The notes below the pieces were generated by a model. It was given only the letters and a program-made list of their open reading frames with translations. It had not been told where the DNA came from and did no database searches. This document shows, piece after piece, positions 1 through 8,488 of a stretch of 50,339 nt of DNA; the first letter of the stretch is position 1; every line of letters begins with the position of its first letter. The translations under genes were made by a program, and so were the position numbers. Source of the DNA: Streptomyces viridochromogenes (GTDB lineage: Bacteria > Actinomycetota > Actinomycetes > Streptomycetales > Streptomycetaceae); assembly GCF_001270495.1 (NCBI RefSeq), contig NZ_LGUR01000239.1, forward strand, positions 1 through 50,339, written 5' to 3'.

Positions 1-128
1 GTGGTGGGGGGCGGGGCGGTGCCGGCCGCGGGTGCCGCGAGCGCGGGCGTCGACAGCAGGCCGGCCAGGGTGACGCATGCGACGAGCGCGCCGGCCAGGT
101 GTCTGGGCAGCACGAAGCGGTAGCGCAT
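1..128 (-). CDS. N-terminus of a secreted protein (partial)
   Basis: Read on the minus strand, an ATG at 128 opens a frame that runs off the left edge of the window. The translation begins MRYRFVLPRHLAG and continues into a hydrophobic stretch ending in TPALA/APAAG, a typical Sec signal peptide with an AxA-like cleavage site. A good ribosome site (GGAGGA) lies about 6 nt upstream of the ATG. Only about 42 residues are visible, so the mature protein and its function are unknown. It is transcribed away from the LysR gene's 3' end, with 151 bp between them. Confidence 0.6.
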   Translation of the reverse strand, partial: MRYRFVLPRHLAGALVACVTLAGLLSTPALAAPAAGTAPPPT

Positions 129-216
129 CTGGAGTCCTCCATGGATGGATGCGCCTCGATACGGGTGCTGAGGCGTGTGTGGACTGTCTCAGCGCTCGAC
201 TGCGCCAACAATGGCG

Positions 217-230
217 TGTGACATAGCACA
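217..230. promoter_or_regulatory. Palindrome TGTG-N6-CACA (possible operator)
   Basis: The 14-bp sequence TGTGACATAGCACA is symmetric at its outer four positions on each side and has an AT centre. It lies about 90 bp upstream of the secreted-protein start at 128, where an operator would be expected. A longer imperfect inverted repeat (GCGC/AATG words on both sides, roughly 203-236) surrounds it. No binding protein can be named from sequence. Confidence 0.25.
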
Positions 231-279
231 TTGCGCCGACCGGTCATAATGCCCGAGTGGCCCCCTCGCCCCGGACCGG

Positions 280-1239
280 CTACGCCCCGCTCACGCTCCA
301 GGTGCGGGCCGCCCACGTCCTCAAGTGAGGGGACTGGGCGACGAGTTCACGGTATGCGGCGGTTGCGGACTGGAGCAGTGCGTCGGCCGTCGCCTCGGCG
401 ACGGCGTCACGCCGCCAGGCCAGCACATAACGGCACCACAACGGCGTCCCGGTCAGCGGCTTGACGACGACCTGCGGGATCGGCCGCGTCGTCGCCTGTA
501 CGACCGCCACGCCGAGCCCGTCGGCGATCATCCCCTGCAACTCCAGTCGGTCGCCCAGGAATTCGTGCACCGCCGACGGCGTGAAGCCGGCCGCCGCGCA
601 GGCCGTGTGGAAGACGCCGGGCCATCCGGCCCCGTCGTCCGGCGTCAGGAACCATGCCTCCTCGGCCAGGTCCGCGAGGGCGATCTGCGCCCGGTGCGCG
701 AGCGGATGGCGGGACGGCAGGGCCACGAAGTTCGGCTCGGTGACGATGCCCCGGTGGGCCACCGCGTCCGAGTGCTCCAGCTCCCTGCCGGGGTAGTCCG
801 CGGCGATGGCCGCGTCCACCGACCCCTCCTCCAGCAGTTCCACGATCCGTGAGGAGGCGTACACGCTGCTCACCGCGAGGGAGACGTCCGGCAGCCGGGC
901 ACGGAGCCCCGCCGTCATGCCCACGAGCATCGGCGAGTTCGTCGCCGCCACGCGCAGGGTCCGCCGCGCCGGCCTCGACCCGGGGGACCGGCGGCGTCCG
1001 ATCGCGGCGGCACGGCCCAGGACGTCACGGGCCTGGGCGACCACCTCGACGCCGTACGGAGTCGGCCGCACCCCGGTCGGCCCGCGTTCGAACAGCGGCT
1101 CACCGAAGTGCCCTTCGATGCGCCGGAGTTGGGTGCTCACGGCGGGCTGCGAGTACCCGAGGTCCGCCGCGGCGCGGCCCACGCTCCCCGCGTCGGCGAC
1201 CGCACACAGCACGCGCAGATGGCGCAGCTCCAGCTCCAC
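280..1239 (-). CDS. LysR-family transcriptional regulator
   Basis: A 319-residue protein with the standard LysR layout. An N-terminal winged helix-turn-helix spans about residues 3-62, with the signature AVADAGSVGRAAADLGYSQPAVSTQLRRIE and the following LFERG. A periplasmic-binding-like effector domain spans about 90-295. The GTG start at 1239 has a GGGGAG ribosome site about 7 nt upstream. It diverges from the GAPDH gene across 136 bp, so it may control itself or that promoter. The nearby cyclase/ThDP operon is another possible target. The effector is not predictable. LysR family is certain; target is inference. Confidence 0.93.
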   Translation of the reverse strand: MELELRHLRVLCAVADAGSVGRAAADLGYSQPAVSTQLRRIEGHFGEPLFERGPTGVRPTPYGVEVVAQARDVLGRAAAIGRRRSPGSRPARRTLRVAATNSPMLVGMTAGLRARLPDVSLAVSSVYASSRIVELLEEGSVDAAIAADYPGRELEHSDAVAHRGIVTEPNFVALPSRHPLAHRAQIALADLAEEAWFLTPDDGAGWPGVFHTACAAAGFTPSAVHEFLGDRLELQGMIADGLGVAVVQATTRPIPQVVVKPLTGTPLWCRYVLAWRRDAVAEATADALLQSATAAYRELVAQSPHLRTWAARTWSVSGA

Positions 1240-1375
1240 CGATCACTCCCCCGCTCAGCATTCCCTACAAACAACCACGATATAGGTCATCTCGCCCCAC
1301 CCGTGACCCCCCTGTGAAGGTCCGTCGTGCCGCATGGTTAGCATATGAGCGCCTCCTAGCTCGAAAGATAGGCCC

Positions 1376-2821
1376 GTGACTGTCAACGACGACTCGTTCA
1401 CCAACTGGAAGAACCGCGAGGAGATCGCGGAGTCGATGATCCCGCTCATCGGGAAGCTGCACCGGGAGCGGGACGTCACCGTCCTCCTCCACAGCCGCTC
1501 CCTGGTGAACAAGTCGGTGGTCAGCATCCTGAAGACGCACCGGTTCGCCCGGCAGATCGCCGGTGAGGAGCTCTCGGTCACCGAGACGCTGCCGTTCCTC
1601 CAGGCGCTCACCGCGCTCGACCTCGGCCCGTCGCAGATCGACATCGGCATGCTGGCCGCGACGTACAAGAGCGACGACCGCGGTCTGTCCGTGGAGGCGT
1701 TCACCGCCGAGGCCGTCGCCGGGGCCACCGGCGCCAACAAGATCGAGGGCGGCGAGGGACGCGACGTCGTCCTCTACGGCTTCGGACGCATCGGCCGACT
1801 CGTCGCCCGCCTGCTGATCGAGAAGTCCGGCTCGGGCAACGGCCTGCGGCTGCGGGCCATCGTCGTACGCGGCGGCGGTGACCAGGACATCGTGAAGCGC
1901 GCCTCGCTGCTGCGCCGTGACTCCATCCACGGCCAGTTCCAGGGCACGATCACCGTCGACGAGGCCAACAGCACGATCAATGCCAACGGCAACGCGATCA
2001 AGGTGATCTACGCCAACGACCCGAGCGAGGTCGACTACACGGCGTACGGCATCAAGAACGCCATCCTCATCGACAACACCGGCAAGTGGCGCGACCGCGA
2101 GGGCCTGTCCACGCACCTGCGCCCCGGTATCGACAAGGTCGTCCTGACCGCGCCGGGCAAGGGCGACGTCCCGAACATCGTGCACGGCGTCAACCACGAC
2201 ACCCTCAAGCCGGACGAGCAGATCCTGTCCTGCGCGTCCTGCACCACGAACGCCATAGTCCCGCCGCTGAAGGCCATGGACGACGAGTACGGCGTCCTGC
2301 GCGGCCACGTGGAGACCGTCCACTCGTTCACCAACGACCAGAACCTGCTGGACAACTACCACAAGTCCGAGCGCCGCGGCCGCAGTGCGCCGCTCAACAT
2401 GGTCATCACCGAGACCGGCGCCGCCTCGGCCGTCGCCAAGGCGCTGCCCGACCTCAAGGCGCGGATCACCGGCAGCTCGATCCGGGTCCCGGTGCCGGAC
2501 GTCTCCATCGCGATCCTCAACCTCCAGCTCGCCCGCGAGACCAGCCGCGAGGAGGTCCTCGACCACCTGCGCGACGTGTCGCTGACCTCGCCGCTGCGCC
2601 GCCAGATCGACTTCATCACGGCCCCCGACGCGGTCTCCAGCGACTTCATCGGCTCGCGCCATGCCTCGATCGTCGACGCCGGCGCGCTGAAGGTGGAGGG
2701 CGACAACGCGATCCTGTACCTCTGGTACGACAACGAGTTCGGCTACTCCTGCCAGGTCATCCGCGTCGTCCAGCACGTCTCCGGGGTGGAGTACCCGACC
2801 TTCCCGGCACCGGCGGTCTGA
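1376..2821 (+). CDS. gap: Glyceraldehyde-3-phosphate dehydrogenase, long form
   Basis: Oxidises glyceraldehyde-3-phosphate to 1,3-bisphosphoglycerate with NAD(P). The Rossmann signature GFGRIG is at residues 135-140, and the active-site block SCASCTTN places the catalytic cysteine at Cys289. At 481 residues it is about 140 longer than classical GapA (~335). The extra length is an N-terminal segment of about 125 residues before the NAD fold. From memory, Streptomyces genomes carry such a long second Gap (S. coelicolor gap2 type). The GTG start has only a weak GATAGG-like ribosome site. It is monocistronic, with a hairpin just after the stop. Confidence 0.92.
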   Translation: MTVNDDSFTNWKNREEIAESMIPLIGKLHRERDVTVLLHSRSLVNKSVVSILKTHRFARQIAGEELSVTETLPFLQALTALDLGPSQIDIGMLAATYKSDDRGLSVEAFTAEAVAGATGANKIEGGEGRDVVLYGFGRIGRLVARLLIEKSGSGNGLRLRAIVVRGGGDQDIVKRASLLRRDSIHGQFQGTITVDEANSTINANGNAIKVIYANDPSEVDYTAYGIKNAILIDNTGKWRDREGLSTHLRPGIDKVVLTAPGKGDVPNIVHGVNHDTLKPDEQILSCASCTTNAIVPPLKAMDDEYGVLRGHVETVHSFTNDQNLLDNYHKSERRGRSAPLNMVITETGAASAVAKALPDLKARITGSSIRVPVPDVSIAILNLQLARETSREEVLDHLRDVSLTSPLRRQIDFITAPDAVSSDFIGSRHASIVDAGALKVEGDNAILYLWYDNEFGYSCQVIRVVQHVSGVEYPTFPAPAV

Positions 2822-2839
2822 TCCCGCCCAGCCGTCGCT

Positions 2840-2877
2840 GACCCGTCTGCCGGCAATGCGGTGCCGACAGGCGGGTC
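2840..2877. terminator. Hairpin terminator after gap
   Basis: A 16-bp stem (GACCCGTCTGCCGGCA at 2840-2855 and TGCCGACAGGCGGGTC at 2862-2877) encloses a 6-nt loop. It has one G-U pair and one mismatch. It lies between the convergent ends of gap and the ThDP-enzyme gene and could serve both strands. No U-tract follows, as is usual in Streptomyces. Confidence 0.7.
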
Positions 2878-2908
2878 GGCGTTCGGCCTGCACCCCTTCC
2901 TCCCCTGC

Positions 2909-4549
2909 TCAGTGGCCGCGGAACGCCTCCTCCAGCCACCAGGACCCGTGATCGGCGACCACCTTGGCGTCGATGAGCAGGGGCGCGGATCGCGGCCCGG
3001 CGACCCAGTCCGCCACGGCCTTCAGGTCGGCCCGCGTCCGCACGGTCACCGCCTCGAAGCCATAGCCCCGTCCCACGGCCGCGATGTCCGTCGGCGGGAA
3101 GCGCACCGTGTCGAGCGGGTGCCCGTCGGGGCCGAAGTGGTGCACCTCGGCGCCGTAGGCCTCGTCGTCGTACACGACGACCACCATGGGCAGCCCGAGC
3201 CGCCGTACGGTGTCCAGCTCCACGGCGCTCATCAGCGCACCGCCGTCCCCGAGCGCCGCCACGGGCAGACGGTCCGGCTGGGCCAGCGCCGCCCCGATCG
3301 TGGTCGCCAGGCCCAGCCCGATCGACTGGAACGCCTGCGTGAAGCAGAAGCCCTTCTCGTCCGGCACCGACAGGTAGGCGCTCGGGTAGCCCATGAAGTT
3401 CCCGGAGTCCACGCCGACCACCCGCGCCGCGGGCAGGATGTCGTCGAGCGCGATGCTCAGCGTCCGCGGGTCGATCCGCTCCCGGGTGCTCGTGTCCTCG
3501 TACGGCACGTCACGCAGGCGCACACGGGCGGCGAGGCCCGCGGCGACCTCCGGGGTCCGGTAGCCCTGCCGCGGTTCGTCATCCGCCTCGGACACCCGGC
3601 GCGCGGTGCGGCGGACGTCGCCCGTGACACCGAGGTGCACCGGACGGTGCACGCCGAGCGCCGACGAGTCGTCGTCGACCTGTACGACGGTGGCGTCGGC
3701 GCCGATCAGATGGCCGTGCCGCATGGTCCACATGTTGAGGGCGCAGCCCCAGCCGACGATCAGGTCCGCGCCCTGGATCAGTTCGGAGACCAGGGGCGAG
3801 GCGAAGCCGCCGGAGATGTCCAGGGACCAGGGGTTGCCGTGGAAGAGCCCGCGGGCGACGGCCGAGGTCGCCAGCAGCGCGCCGTGGCACTCGGCCAGCG
3901 CCTCCAGGGCTTCGCGGCACCCCTCCCCGCGTGCTCCGCGGCCGGCCACGAAGACGGGCCGCCGGGCCTGCCCGAGCAACCGGGACAACGCGGCCACCTC
4001 GTCCGCGTCCGGTTCGACCGCGGCCCGTCGCGGCGGTGGCGCCGCCTGGGCCAGAGCGCCGTCGGGCACCTCCAGCGCCTGCACCGGCAGGGGGAGGTTG
4101 AGCAGGACGGTACGCCGCTCCCGCACCGCCAGCCCGACCGCCGCACACGCCTGCCCGACCGCTTCCTCCGCCGACGTGACCCGAACCGCAACCGCGCCCA
4201 CCGCACGGGCCAACGTCTCCTGGTCGACGTAGAAGTTGGACCTGGGCTCGGTCACCTCCGCCGCGAGCACGACGAGCGGCGTACGGCTCTTCGTCGCCTC
4301 CGCGATCCCGGTCATCGCGTTCGTCAGGCCGGGCCCCTGGTGCACGCTCACCACCGCGACCGTGCCGCTGGTCCGGGCGTACGCGTCGGCCATCGTCGCC
4401 GCGCCGCCCTCATGGCGGGCGGCGACGAATCGCGCCCCCGCCGCGACCATCGCGTTCGTGACGTGGAAGTTGCCCGACCCGACCACCCCGAAGACCTGGT
4501 CGACCCCGGCCGCGCACAGCGCCCGGCCCACCGCTTCCGCGACCTTCAT
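2909..4549 (-). CDS. Thiamine diphosphate-dependent enzyme, acetolactate synthase-like
   Basis: A 546-residue protein of the acetolactate synthase/benzoylformate decarboxylase superfamily. The N-terminal PYR domain (about 1-165) carries the cofactor-activating glutamate in RHEGGAATMADAYAR. The central domain spans about 185-320. The C-terminal PP domain (about 370-540) carries the GDGGALMSAVELDT metal/diphosphate motif. It would decarboxylate a 2-oxo acid or form a C-C bond. The start overlaps the cyclase stop by 4 bp, so the two are co-translated. The pairing recalls isatin hydrolase plus isatinate decarboxylase pairs; that is inference, and other 2-oxo acids are possible. Confidence 0.88.
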   Translation of the reverse strand: MKVAEAVGRALCAAGVDQVFGVVGSGNFHVTNAMVAAGARFVAARHEGGAATMADAYARTSGTVAVVSVHQGPGLTNAMTGIAEATKSRTPLVVLAAEVTEPRSNFYVDQETLARAVGAVAVRVTSAEEAVGQACAAVGLAVRERRTVLLNLPLPVQALEVPDGALAQAAPPPRRAAVEPDADEVAALSRLLGQARRPVFVAGRGARGEGCREALEALAECHGALLATSAVARGLFHGNPWSLDISGGFASPLVSELIQGADLIVGWGCALNMWTMRHGHLIGADATVVQVDDDSSALGVHRPVHLGVTGDVRRTARRVSEADDEPRQGYRTPEVAAGLAARVRLRDVPYEDTSTRERIDPRTLSIALDDILPAARVVGVDSGNFMGYPSAYLSVPDEKGFCFTQAFQSIGLGLATTIGAALAQPDRLPVAALGDGGALMSAVELDTVRRLGLPMVVVVYDDEAYGAEVHHFGPDGHPLDTVRFPPTDIAAVGRGYGFEAVTVRTRADLKAVADWVAGPRSAPLLIDAKVVADHGSWWLEEAFRGH

Positions 4550-5337
4550 GAGCGCTCCCTCTCCACCAGTGCCAGCACGCGGGCGGGGGCCCCGGAGCCG
4601 CTGACGATGGGCAGCGGTCCCGCGATGACGACGGAGCCGGTCGGCGGCAGCGCGGCGAGGTTCTGGAGCTGCGTCAGGCCGTACTTGTCACTGCCCATGA
4701 GGTAGGAGTGGCAGGGATAGGCGGGCTCGAAGGAGTGCGCGCGCCCGGCGTCCGTGCCCACCGTCTCGACGCCGAGGCCGATCACCGGCGACTCCTCGGC
4801 CACCCAGCGGGCGCACTCCGCCGACAGGCCGGGGGTGTGCGGGCCGTTCTCGTCGGCGTTGAGGAATGCCTCCTGATCGTGCGAGCGGGCGTCCCAGCCG
4901 GTGCGCAGCAACAGCCAACCGCCCTCGGGCAAGGGGCCGTTCTCCGCTTCCCATGCCTTCACATGGCCGACCTCGACCAGGAAGTCGGGGTCCTTGGCGA
5001 CCTCGGCGCTGAAGTCCAGCACCGCCGCCGGCGCGATCAGCCTGCGGGCCGGCACCGAGGCCACGTCGGTGAGGTCCTTGCCGGTGACCCAGTGGTTCGG
5101 AGCGTCGAAGTGGGTGCCGGTGTGCTCGCCGCTGCGGAAGTTGTTCCAGTACCAGGCGGGGCCCCGGTCGTCGTACCGGCTGATCTCCTCCAGTTCGAAG
5201 GCGGCGCTCTGCCCGAACCGGGGCGGCAGCTGGATCACCGGTGTCGACGACGACAAGGGCGAGGTGAGGTCGACGACTTCGATCGATCCACCTCGCAACG
5301 CCGACACCAGCGCGGCAAGGACGGACGGCTCGGACAT
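4546..5337 (-). CDS. Cyclase-family metal-dependent hydrolase (kynurenine formamidase/isatin hydrolase-like)
   Basis: A 263-residue protein of the cyclase superfamily (kynurenine formamidase, isatin hydrolase). The metal-binding signature HTGTHFDAPNHW at residues 72-83 matches the family HxGTHxDxPxH pattern. Length is normal. Family members hydrolyse cyclic amides or formamides with Mn or Zn. It is first in a two-gene operon and its stop overlaps the ATG of the ThDP-enzyme gene (ATGA). A GGAGG-like site precedes the ATG at 5337. A perfect 12-bp palindrome lies 62 bp upstream. The substrate is unproven. Confidence 0.88.
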   Translation of the reverse strand: MSEPSVLAALVSALRGGSIEVVDLTSPLSSSTPVIQLPPRFGQSAAFELEEISRYDDRGPAWYWNNFRSGEHTGTHFDAPNHWVTGKDLTDVASVPARRLIAPAAVLDFSAEVAKDPDFLVEVGHVKAWEAENGPLPEGGWLLLRTGWDARSHDQEAFLNADENGPHTPGLSAECARWVAEESPVIGLGVETVGTDAGRAHSFEPAYPCHSYLMGSDKYGLTQLQNLAALPPTGSVVIAGPLPIVSGSGAPARVLALVERERS

Positions 5338-5398
5338 GGGCGCCTCCTTGAGGGGACCGTGCTCGGACTGACAGCATCTCAGTCCTGCCCCCCACCTC

Positions 5399-5410
5399 TT
5401 GACGCGTCAA
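5399..5410. promoter_or_regulatory. Perfect palindrome TTGACGCGTCAA between divergent operons
   Basis: A 12-bp perfect palindrome lies 61 bp from the cyclase start and 103 bp from the esterase start. Each half-site reads TTGACG on its own strand, a -35-like word, so it could be a regulator site, a pair of overlapping -35 elements, or both. It is distinct from the CebR-type box 25 bp away. Confidence 0.4.
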
Positions 5411-5434
5411 TGACAACAATGGCTTGATGTTTTG

Positions 5435-5448
5435 TGGGAGCGCTCCCA
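5435..5448. promoter_or_regulatory. CebR-type operator
   Basis: The perfect palindrome TGGGAGCGCTCCCA equals the published consensus for CebR, the LacI-family cellobiose/cellotriose-sensing repressor of Streptomyces. It sits 66 bp upstream of the esterase ATG, where a TTGACG -35 at 5399 would place the transcription start close to the box. This predicts repression of the esterase-mannanase operon until cello-oligosaccharides are present. Confidence 0.85.
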
Positions 5449-5513
5449 CCCCGTGCGCGGAGCGCGACTGACAATTGCAGCCGCTGACGGACGCAGCCAG
5501 GGAAGGGAACACC

Positions 5514-6644
5514 ATGCGCGGCACCCGCCACTTACCCTTGCGGATCATTCCGCTGCTCGCCCTGCTGGGCACCTTGCTCCTGCCCGTCGGCGTGACACTC
5601 GCACCGCGCGCCGCAGCCGCCCACACCGCCGCTCCGGCCGCGGCGACTCCCGCCGCGCCCGTACGCATCATGCCGCTCGGCGACTCCATCACCGGCTCGC
5701 CCGGCTGCTGGCGCGCACTGCTCTGGAACAGGCTCCGGAGCAGCGGCCATACGGACATCGACTTCGTCGGCACCCTCAGCCACCAGGGCTGCGCCCAGGC
5801 GCACGACGGTGACAACGAAGGCCACGGCGGCGAGTTGGTGACCAACGCGGCCGACCAGAACCTGCTTCCGGGTCGGCTGGCCTCCACGCTTCCGGACATC
5901 GTTGTCATGCACTTCGGTACGAACGATGTGTGGAGCAGCATCGCCCCCGACCGCATACTCGCCGCCTACACCAAGCTCGTTGAGCAGATGCGGGCCAGCA
6001 ACCCGGACATGAAGGTCCTGGTCGCGCAGCTCATCCCCATGAACCCGAGCCAGTGCGCCGCCTGCGCCCGGCGCGTCGTCGACTTCAACGCGCGGATCCC
6101 CGACTGGGCCGGGGCGACGAGCACCGCCCGCTCCCCGGTCACCGTGGTCGACCAGTGGACGGGCTTCGACACGGCCACCGACACCTACGACGGCGTGCAC
6201 CCCAGCGCCTCGGGCGACGAGAAGATCGCCGCCCGCTGGTATCCGGCCCTGGCCGCGCTCCTCGACGCGGACCCGGGGGATCCCGGAGACCCTGGTGATC
6301 CCGGCGACCCCGGCGACCCTCCCGCCTGCACCGCGTCGTTCCGTGCCGTCTCCTCCTGGCAGGGCGGCTACCAGGGGGAGGTGACGGTGACCAACGCGTC
6401 CGCCGCCACCGTCTCGGGCTGGACCGCGACGGTCGTACCGGCGGACGGGGCCCGCCTCACCCAGCTCTGGAACGGCACCCTCAGCACCGGCGCCGACGGC
6501 ACCGCGACCGTCACCGACGTGTCGTGGAACGGCACGTTGGCGCCCGGCGCGAGCGCGCGCTTCGGATTCATCGCCAGTGCCCCGGCAACGGCCGGCGCTC
6601 CGTCGGCGACTGTCACGTGCACGGCGCGCGCCGCGTCCTCCTGA
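5514..6644 (+). CDS. Secreted CE3-like SGNH carbohydrate esterase with C-terminal CBM2
   Basis: A 376-residue exported esterase. A signal peptide (about 1-36) is followed by an SGNH hydrolase domain. Block I is VRIMPLGDSIT with nucleophile Ser58, block III is FGTNDVW, and the Asp/His block is YDGVHPS. The block I wording (IMPLGDSITGSPGCWR) resembles CE3 acetylesterases. A PGD-repeat linker leads to a CBM2 cellulose-binding domain of about 105 residues (CTASFRAVSSWQGGYQGEV). The ATG at 5514 is chosen because GGAAGG lies just upstream and the signal peptide starts there; an in-frame TTG at 5475 is rejected. It likely deacetylates plant polysaccharide and precedes the mannanase by 35 bp. Confidence 0.88.
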   Translation: MRGTRHLPLRIIPLLALLGTLLLPVGVTLAPRAAAAHTAAPAAATPAAPVRIMPLGDSITGSPGCWRALLWNRLRSSGHTDIDFVGTLSHQGCAQAHDGDNEGHGGELVTNAADQNLLPGRLASTLPDIVVMHFGTNDVWSSIAPDRILAAYTKLVEQMRASNPDMKVLVAQLIPMNPSQCAACARRVVDFNARIPDWAGATSTARSPVTVVDQWTGFDTATDTYDGVHPSASGDEKIAARWYPALAALLDADPGDPGDPGDPGDPGDPPACTASFRAVSSWQGGYQGEVTVTNASAATVSGWTATVVPADGARLTQLWNGTLSTGADGTATVTDVSWNGTLAPGASARFGFIASAPATAGAPSATVTCTARAASS

Positions 6645-6679
6645 CGCACCGTCACCCCATCCCACCCTACGGAGCCGCC

Positions 6680-8311
6680 ATGAGATCCCGCACCCGCACC
6701 ACCCCACGAGTGGCCGCCGTCGTGGCCGCCCTCCTGGGTCTGCTCGTCCCCTTGCTGTCCTTCGCCACACCTGCCCAGGCAGCCGCCACCGGCCTGCACA
6801 TCCAGAACGGACGGCTGCTGGAGGCGTCCGGGAACGACTTCGTCATGCGTGGCGTCAACCACGCCCACACCTGGTACCCGGGCGAGACGCAGTCGCTGGC
6901 CGACGTCAAGGCGCTGGGTGCCAACACCGTCCGTGTCGTCCTCTCCGACGGTCACCGGTGGACCAGGAACAGCGCCGCGGACGTGGCCGCCGTCATCACG
7001 CAGTGCAAGGCCAACCGGCTCATCTGCGTGCTGGAGGTGCACGACACCACCGGCTACGGCGAGGAGGCCGCGGCCGGGACCCTCGACCACGCGGCCGACT
7101 ACTGGATCGGCCTCAAGGACGTGCTCACCGGCCAGGAGAACTACGTCATCATCAACATCGGCAACGAGCCCTGGGGCAACACCAACCCCGCCGGCTGGAC
7201 CGAGCCCACCACAGCGGCCGTCAAGAAGCTGCGCAACGCCGGATTCGCGCACACGATCATGGTCGACGCGCCCAACTGGGGCCAGGACTGGCAGGGCGTC
7301 ATGCGCGCCAACGCCCAGACCGTGTACGACGCCGACCCCACCGGCAACCTGATCTTCTCGATCCACATGTACAGCGTCTACGACACCGCGCAGGAGATCA
7401 CGGACTATCTGAACGCCTTCGTCAATGCCGGACTCCCTCTCCTCATAGGGGAGTTCGGAGGCCCGCCCGACCAGTACGGCGACCCGGACGAGGACACCAT
7501 GATGGCCGTCGCCCAGCAGCTCCGGCTGGGCTACCTGGCCTGGTCCTGGAGCGGCAACACCGACCCGATCCTCGACCTGGCGATCGGCTTCGACCCCGCG
7601 CGGCTCAGCTCCTGGGGCGAGCGCGTCTTCCACGGCGTGAACGGCATCGCCGCCACGTCCGAGGAGGCCGACATCTACGCCTCCTCCGGCGGTGACACCA
7701 CTCCCCCGACCGCCCCCGGGACACCGACCGCGTCCGCCGTGACGTCCTCGTCCGTCACCCTGAAGTGGGCCGCCGCCACCGACGCCAACGGTGTCACCGG
7801 CTACGACGTGGTCCGCGTCGGCAGCGGGACCGAGACCGCCGCCACCACGACGACCGGCACCTCCGCCACCGTCACCGGTCTCGCCCCGGAGACCTCCTAC
7901 ACCTTCGCCGTGTACGCGCGCGACGCCGCCGGCAACCGCTCGCCGCGCTCGGGCACGGTGGCCGTCACCACGTCGTCCGGCGGTTCGTCGGCGACATGCG
8001 GGGTCGCCTACCGGGTGACCAACGAATGGCCGGGCGGCTTCCAGGGCGAGGTCGTCATCCGCAACACCGGCAGTTCGGCGATCAACGGCTGGACACTGCG
8101 CTGGACCTTCCCGGACAGCCAGCGCGTCAGCAACCTGTGGGGCGGCACCGCGACGCAGAGCGGGGCCCAGGTGAGCGTCGCCTCCGCGTCGTACACGGCG
8201 ACGATCGCCCCGGCCGGTTCGGTCACCCTGGGCTTCACGGCCACGAAGGGCGGCACGAACCCGAACCCCTCGGCCTTCACGCTCAACGACTCGGCCTGCT
8301 CGCCGGCCTGA
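6680..8311 (+). CDS. Secreted GH5 endo-beta-mannanase with FN3 and CBM2
   Basis: A 543-residue secreted glycoside hydrolase. Signal peptide about 1-35; GH5 catalytic domain about 36-335. The acid/base is Glu163 in NIGNEPWG and the nucleophile Glu258 in LLIGEFG. The blocks RGVNHAHTWYP and CVLEVHDTTGYGE are those I associate with GH5_8 bacterial mannanases (Thermobifida/Streptomyces ManA type) rather than cellulases. A fibronectin type III domain (about 337-430) and a CBM2 (about 440-543) follow. The ATG at 6680 has GGAG 6 nt upstream. With only 35 bp to the esterase, it should share the CebR-controlled promoter. Cellulase activity is the main alternative. Confidence 0.9.
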   Translation: MRSRTRTTPRVAAVVAALLGLLVPLLSFATPAQAAATGLHIQNGRLLEASGNDFVMRGVNHAHTWYPGETQSLADVKALGANTVRVVLSDGHRWTRNSAADVAAVITQCKANRLICVLEVHDTTGYGEEAAAGTLDHAADYWIGLKDVLTGQENYVIINIGNEPWGNTNPAGWTEPTTAAVKKLRNAGFAHTIMVDAPNWGQDWQGVMRANAQTVYDADPTGNLIFSIHMYSVYDTAQEITDYLNAFVNAGLPLLIGEFGGPPDQYGDPDEDTMMAVAQQLRLGYLAWSWSGNTDPILDLAIGFDPARLSSWGERVFHGVNGIAATSEEADIYASSGGDTTPPTAPGTPTASAVTSSSVTLKWAAATDANGVTGYDVVRVGSGTETAATTTTGTSATVTGLAPETSYTFAVYARDAAGNRSPRSGTVAVTTSSGGSSATCGVAYRVTNEWPGGFQGEVVIRNTGSSAINGWTLRWTFPDSQRVSNLWGGTATQSGAQVSVASASYTATIAPAGSVTLGFTATKGGTNPNPSAFTLNDSACSPA

Positions 8312-8327
8312 CGACCAGCCTGCCCTT

Positions 8328-8359
8328 CCTCGGCGTCCTGGCAGGTCAGGGCGCCGAGG
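8328..8359 (+). terminator. Hairpin terminator after mannanase
   Basis: CCTCGGCG (8328-8335) pairs perfectly with CGCCGAGG (8352-8359). Inside, CCTG (8337-8340) pairs with CAGG (8347-8350). It starts 16 bp after the mannanase stop and ends before the iron box, so it separates the two operons. Confidence 0.7.
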
Positions 8360-8435
8360 ACGGCACACGCCCGCATCACAGGACCGTGACAGGAACCACA
8401 CAGACCCCGTGTGCGAGGCATGGAGAACATCTGGA

Positions 8436-8454
8436 TAAGGTGAGGCTGGCCTAA
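8436..8454. promoter_or_regulatory. Iron box (DmdR/DtxR-type operator)
   Basis: TAAGGTGAGGCTGGCCTAA matches the Streptomyces DmdR1 iron-box consensus (TTAGGTGAGCCTAACCTAA in this orientation) at 15 of 19 positions. It ends 34 bp upstream of the siderophore-binding lipoprotein ATG, a usual position. It predicts repression by iron-loaded DmdR1. Confidence 0.85.
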
Positions 8455-8488
8455 CGGCTGACCACTGTGCACCATGAGGGAGCCTGTC

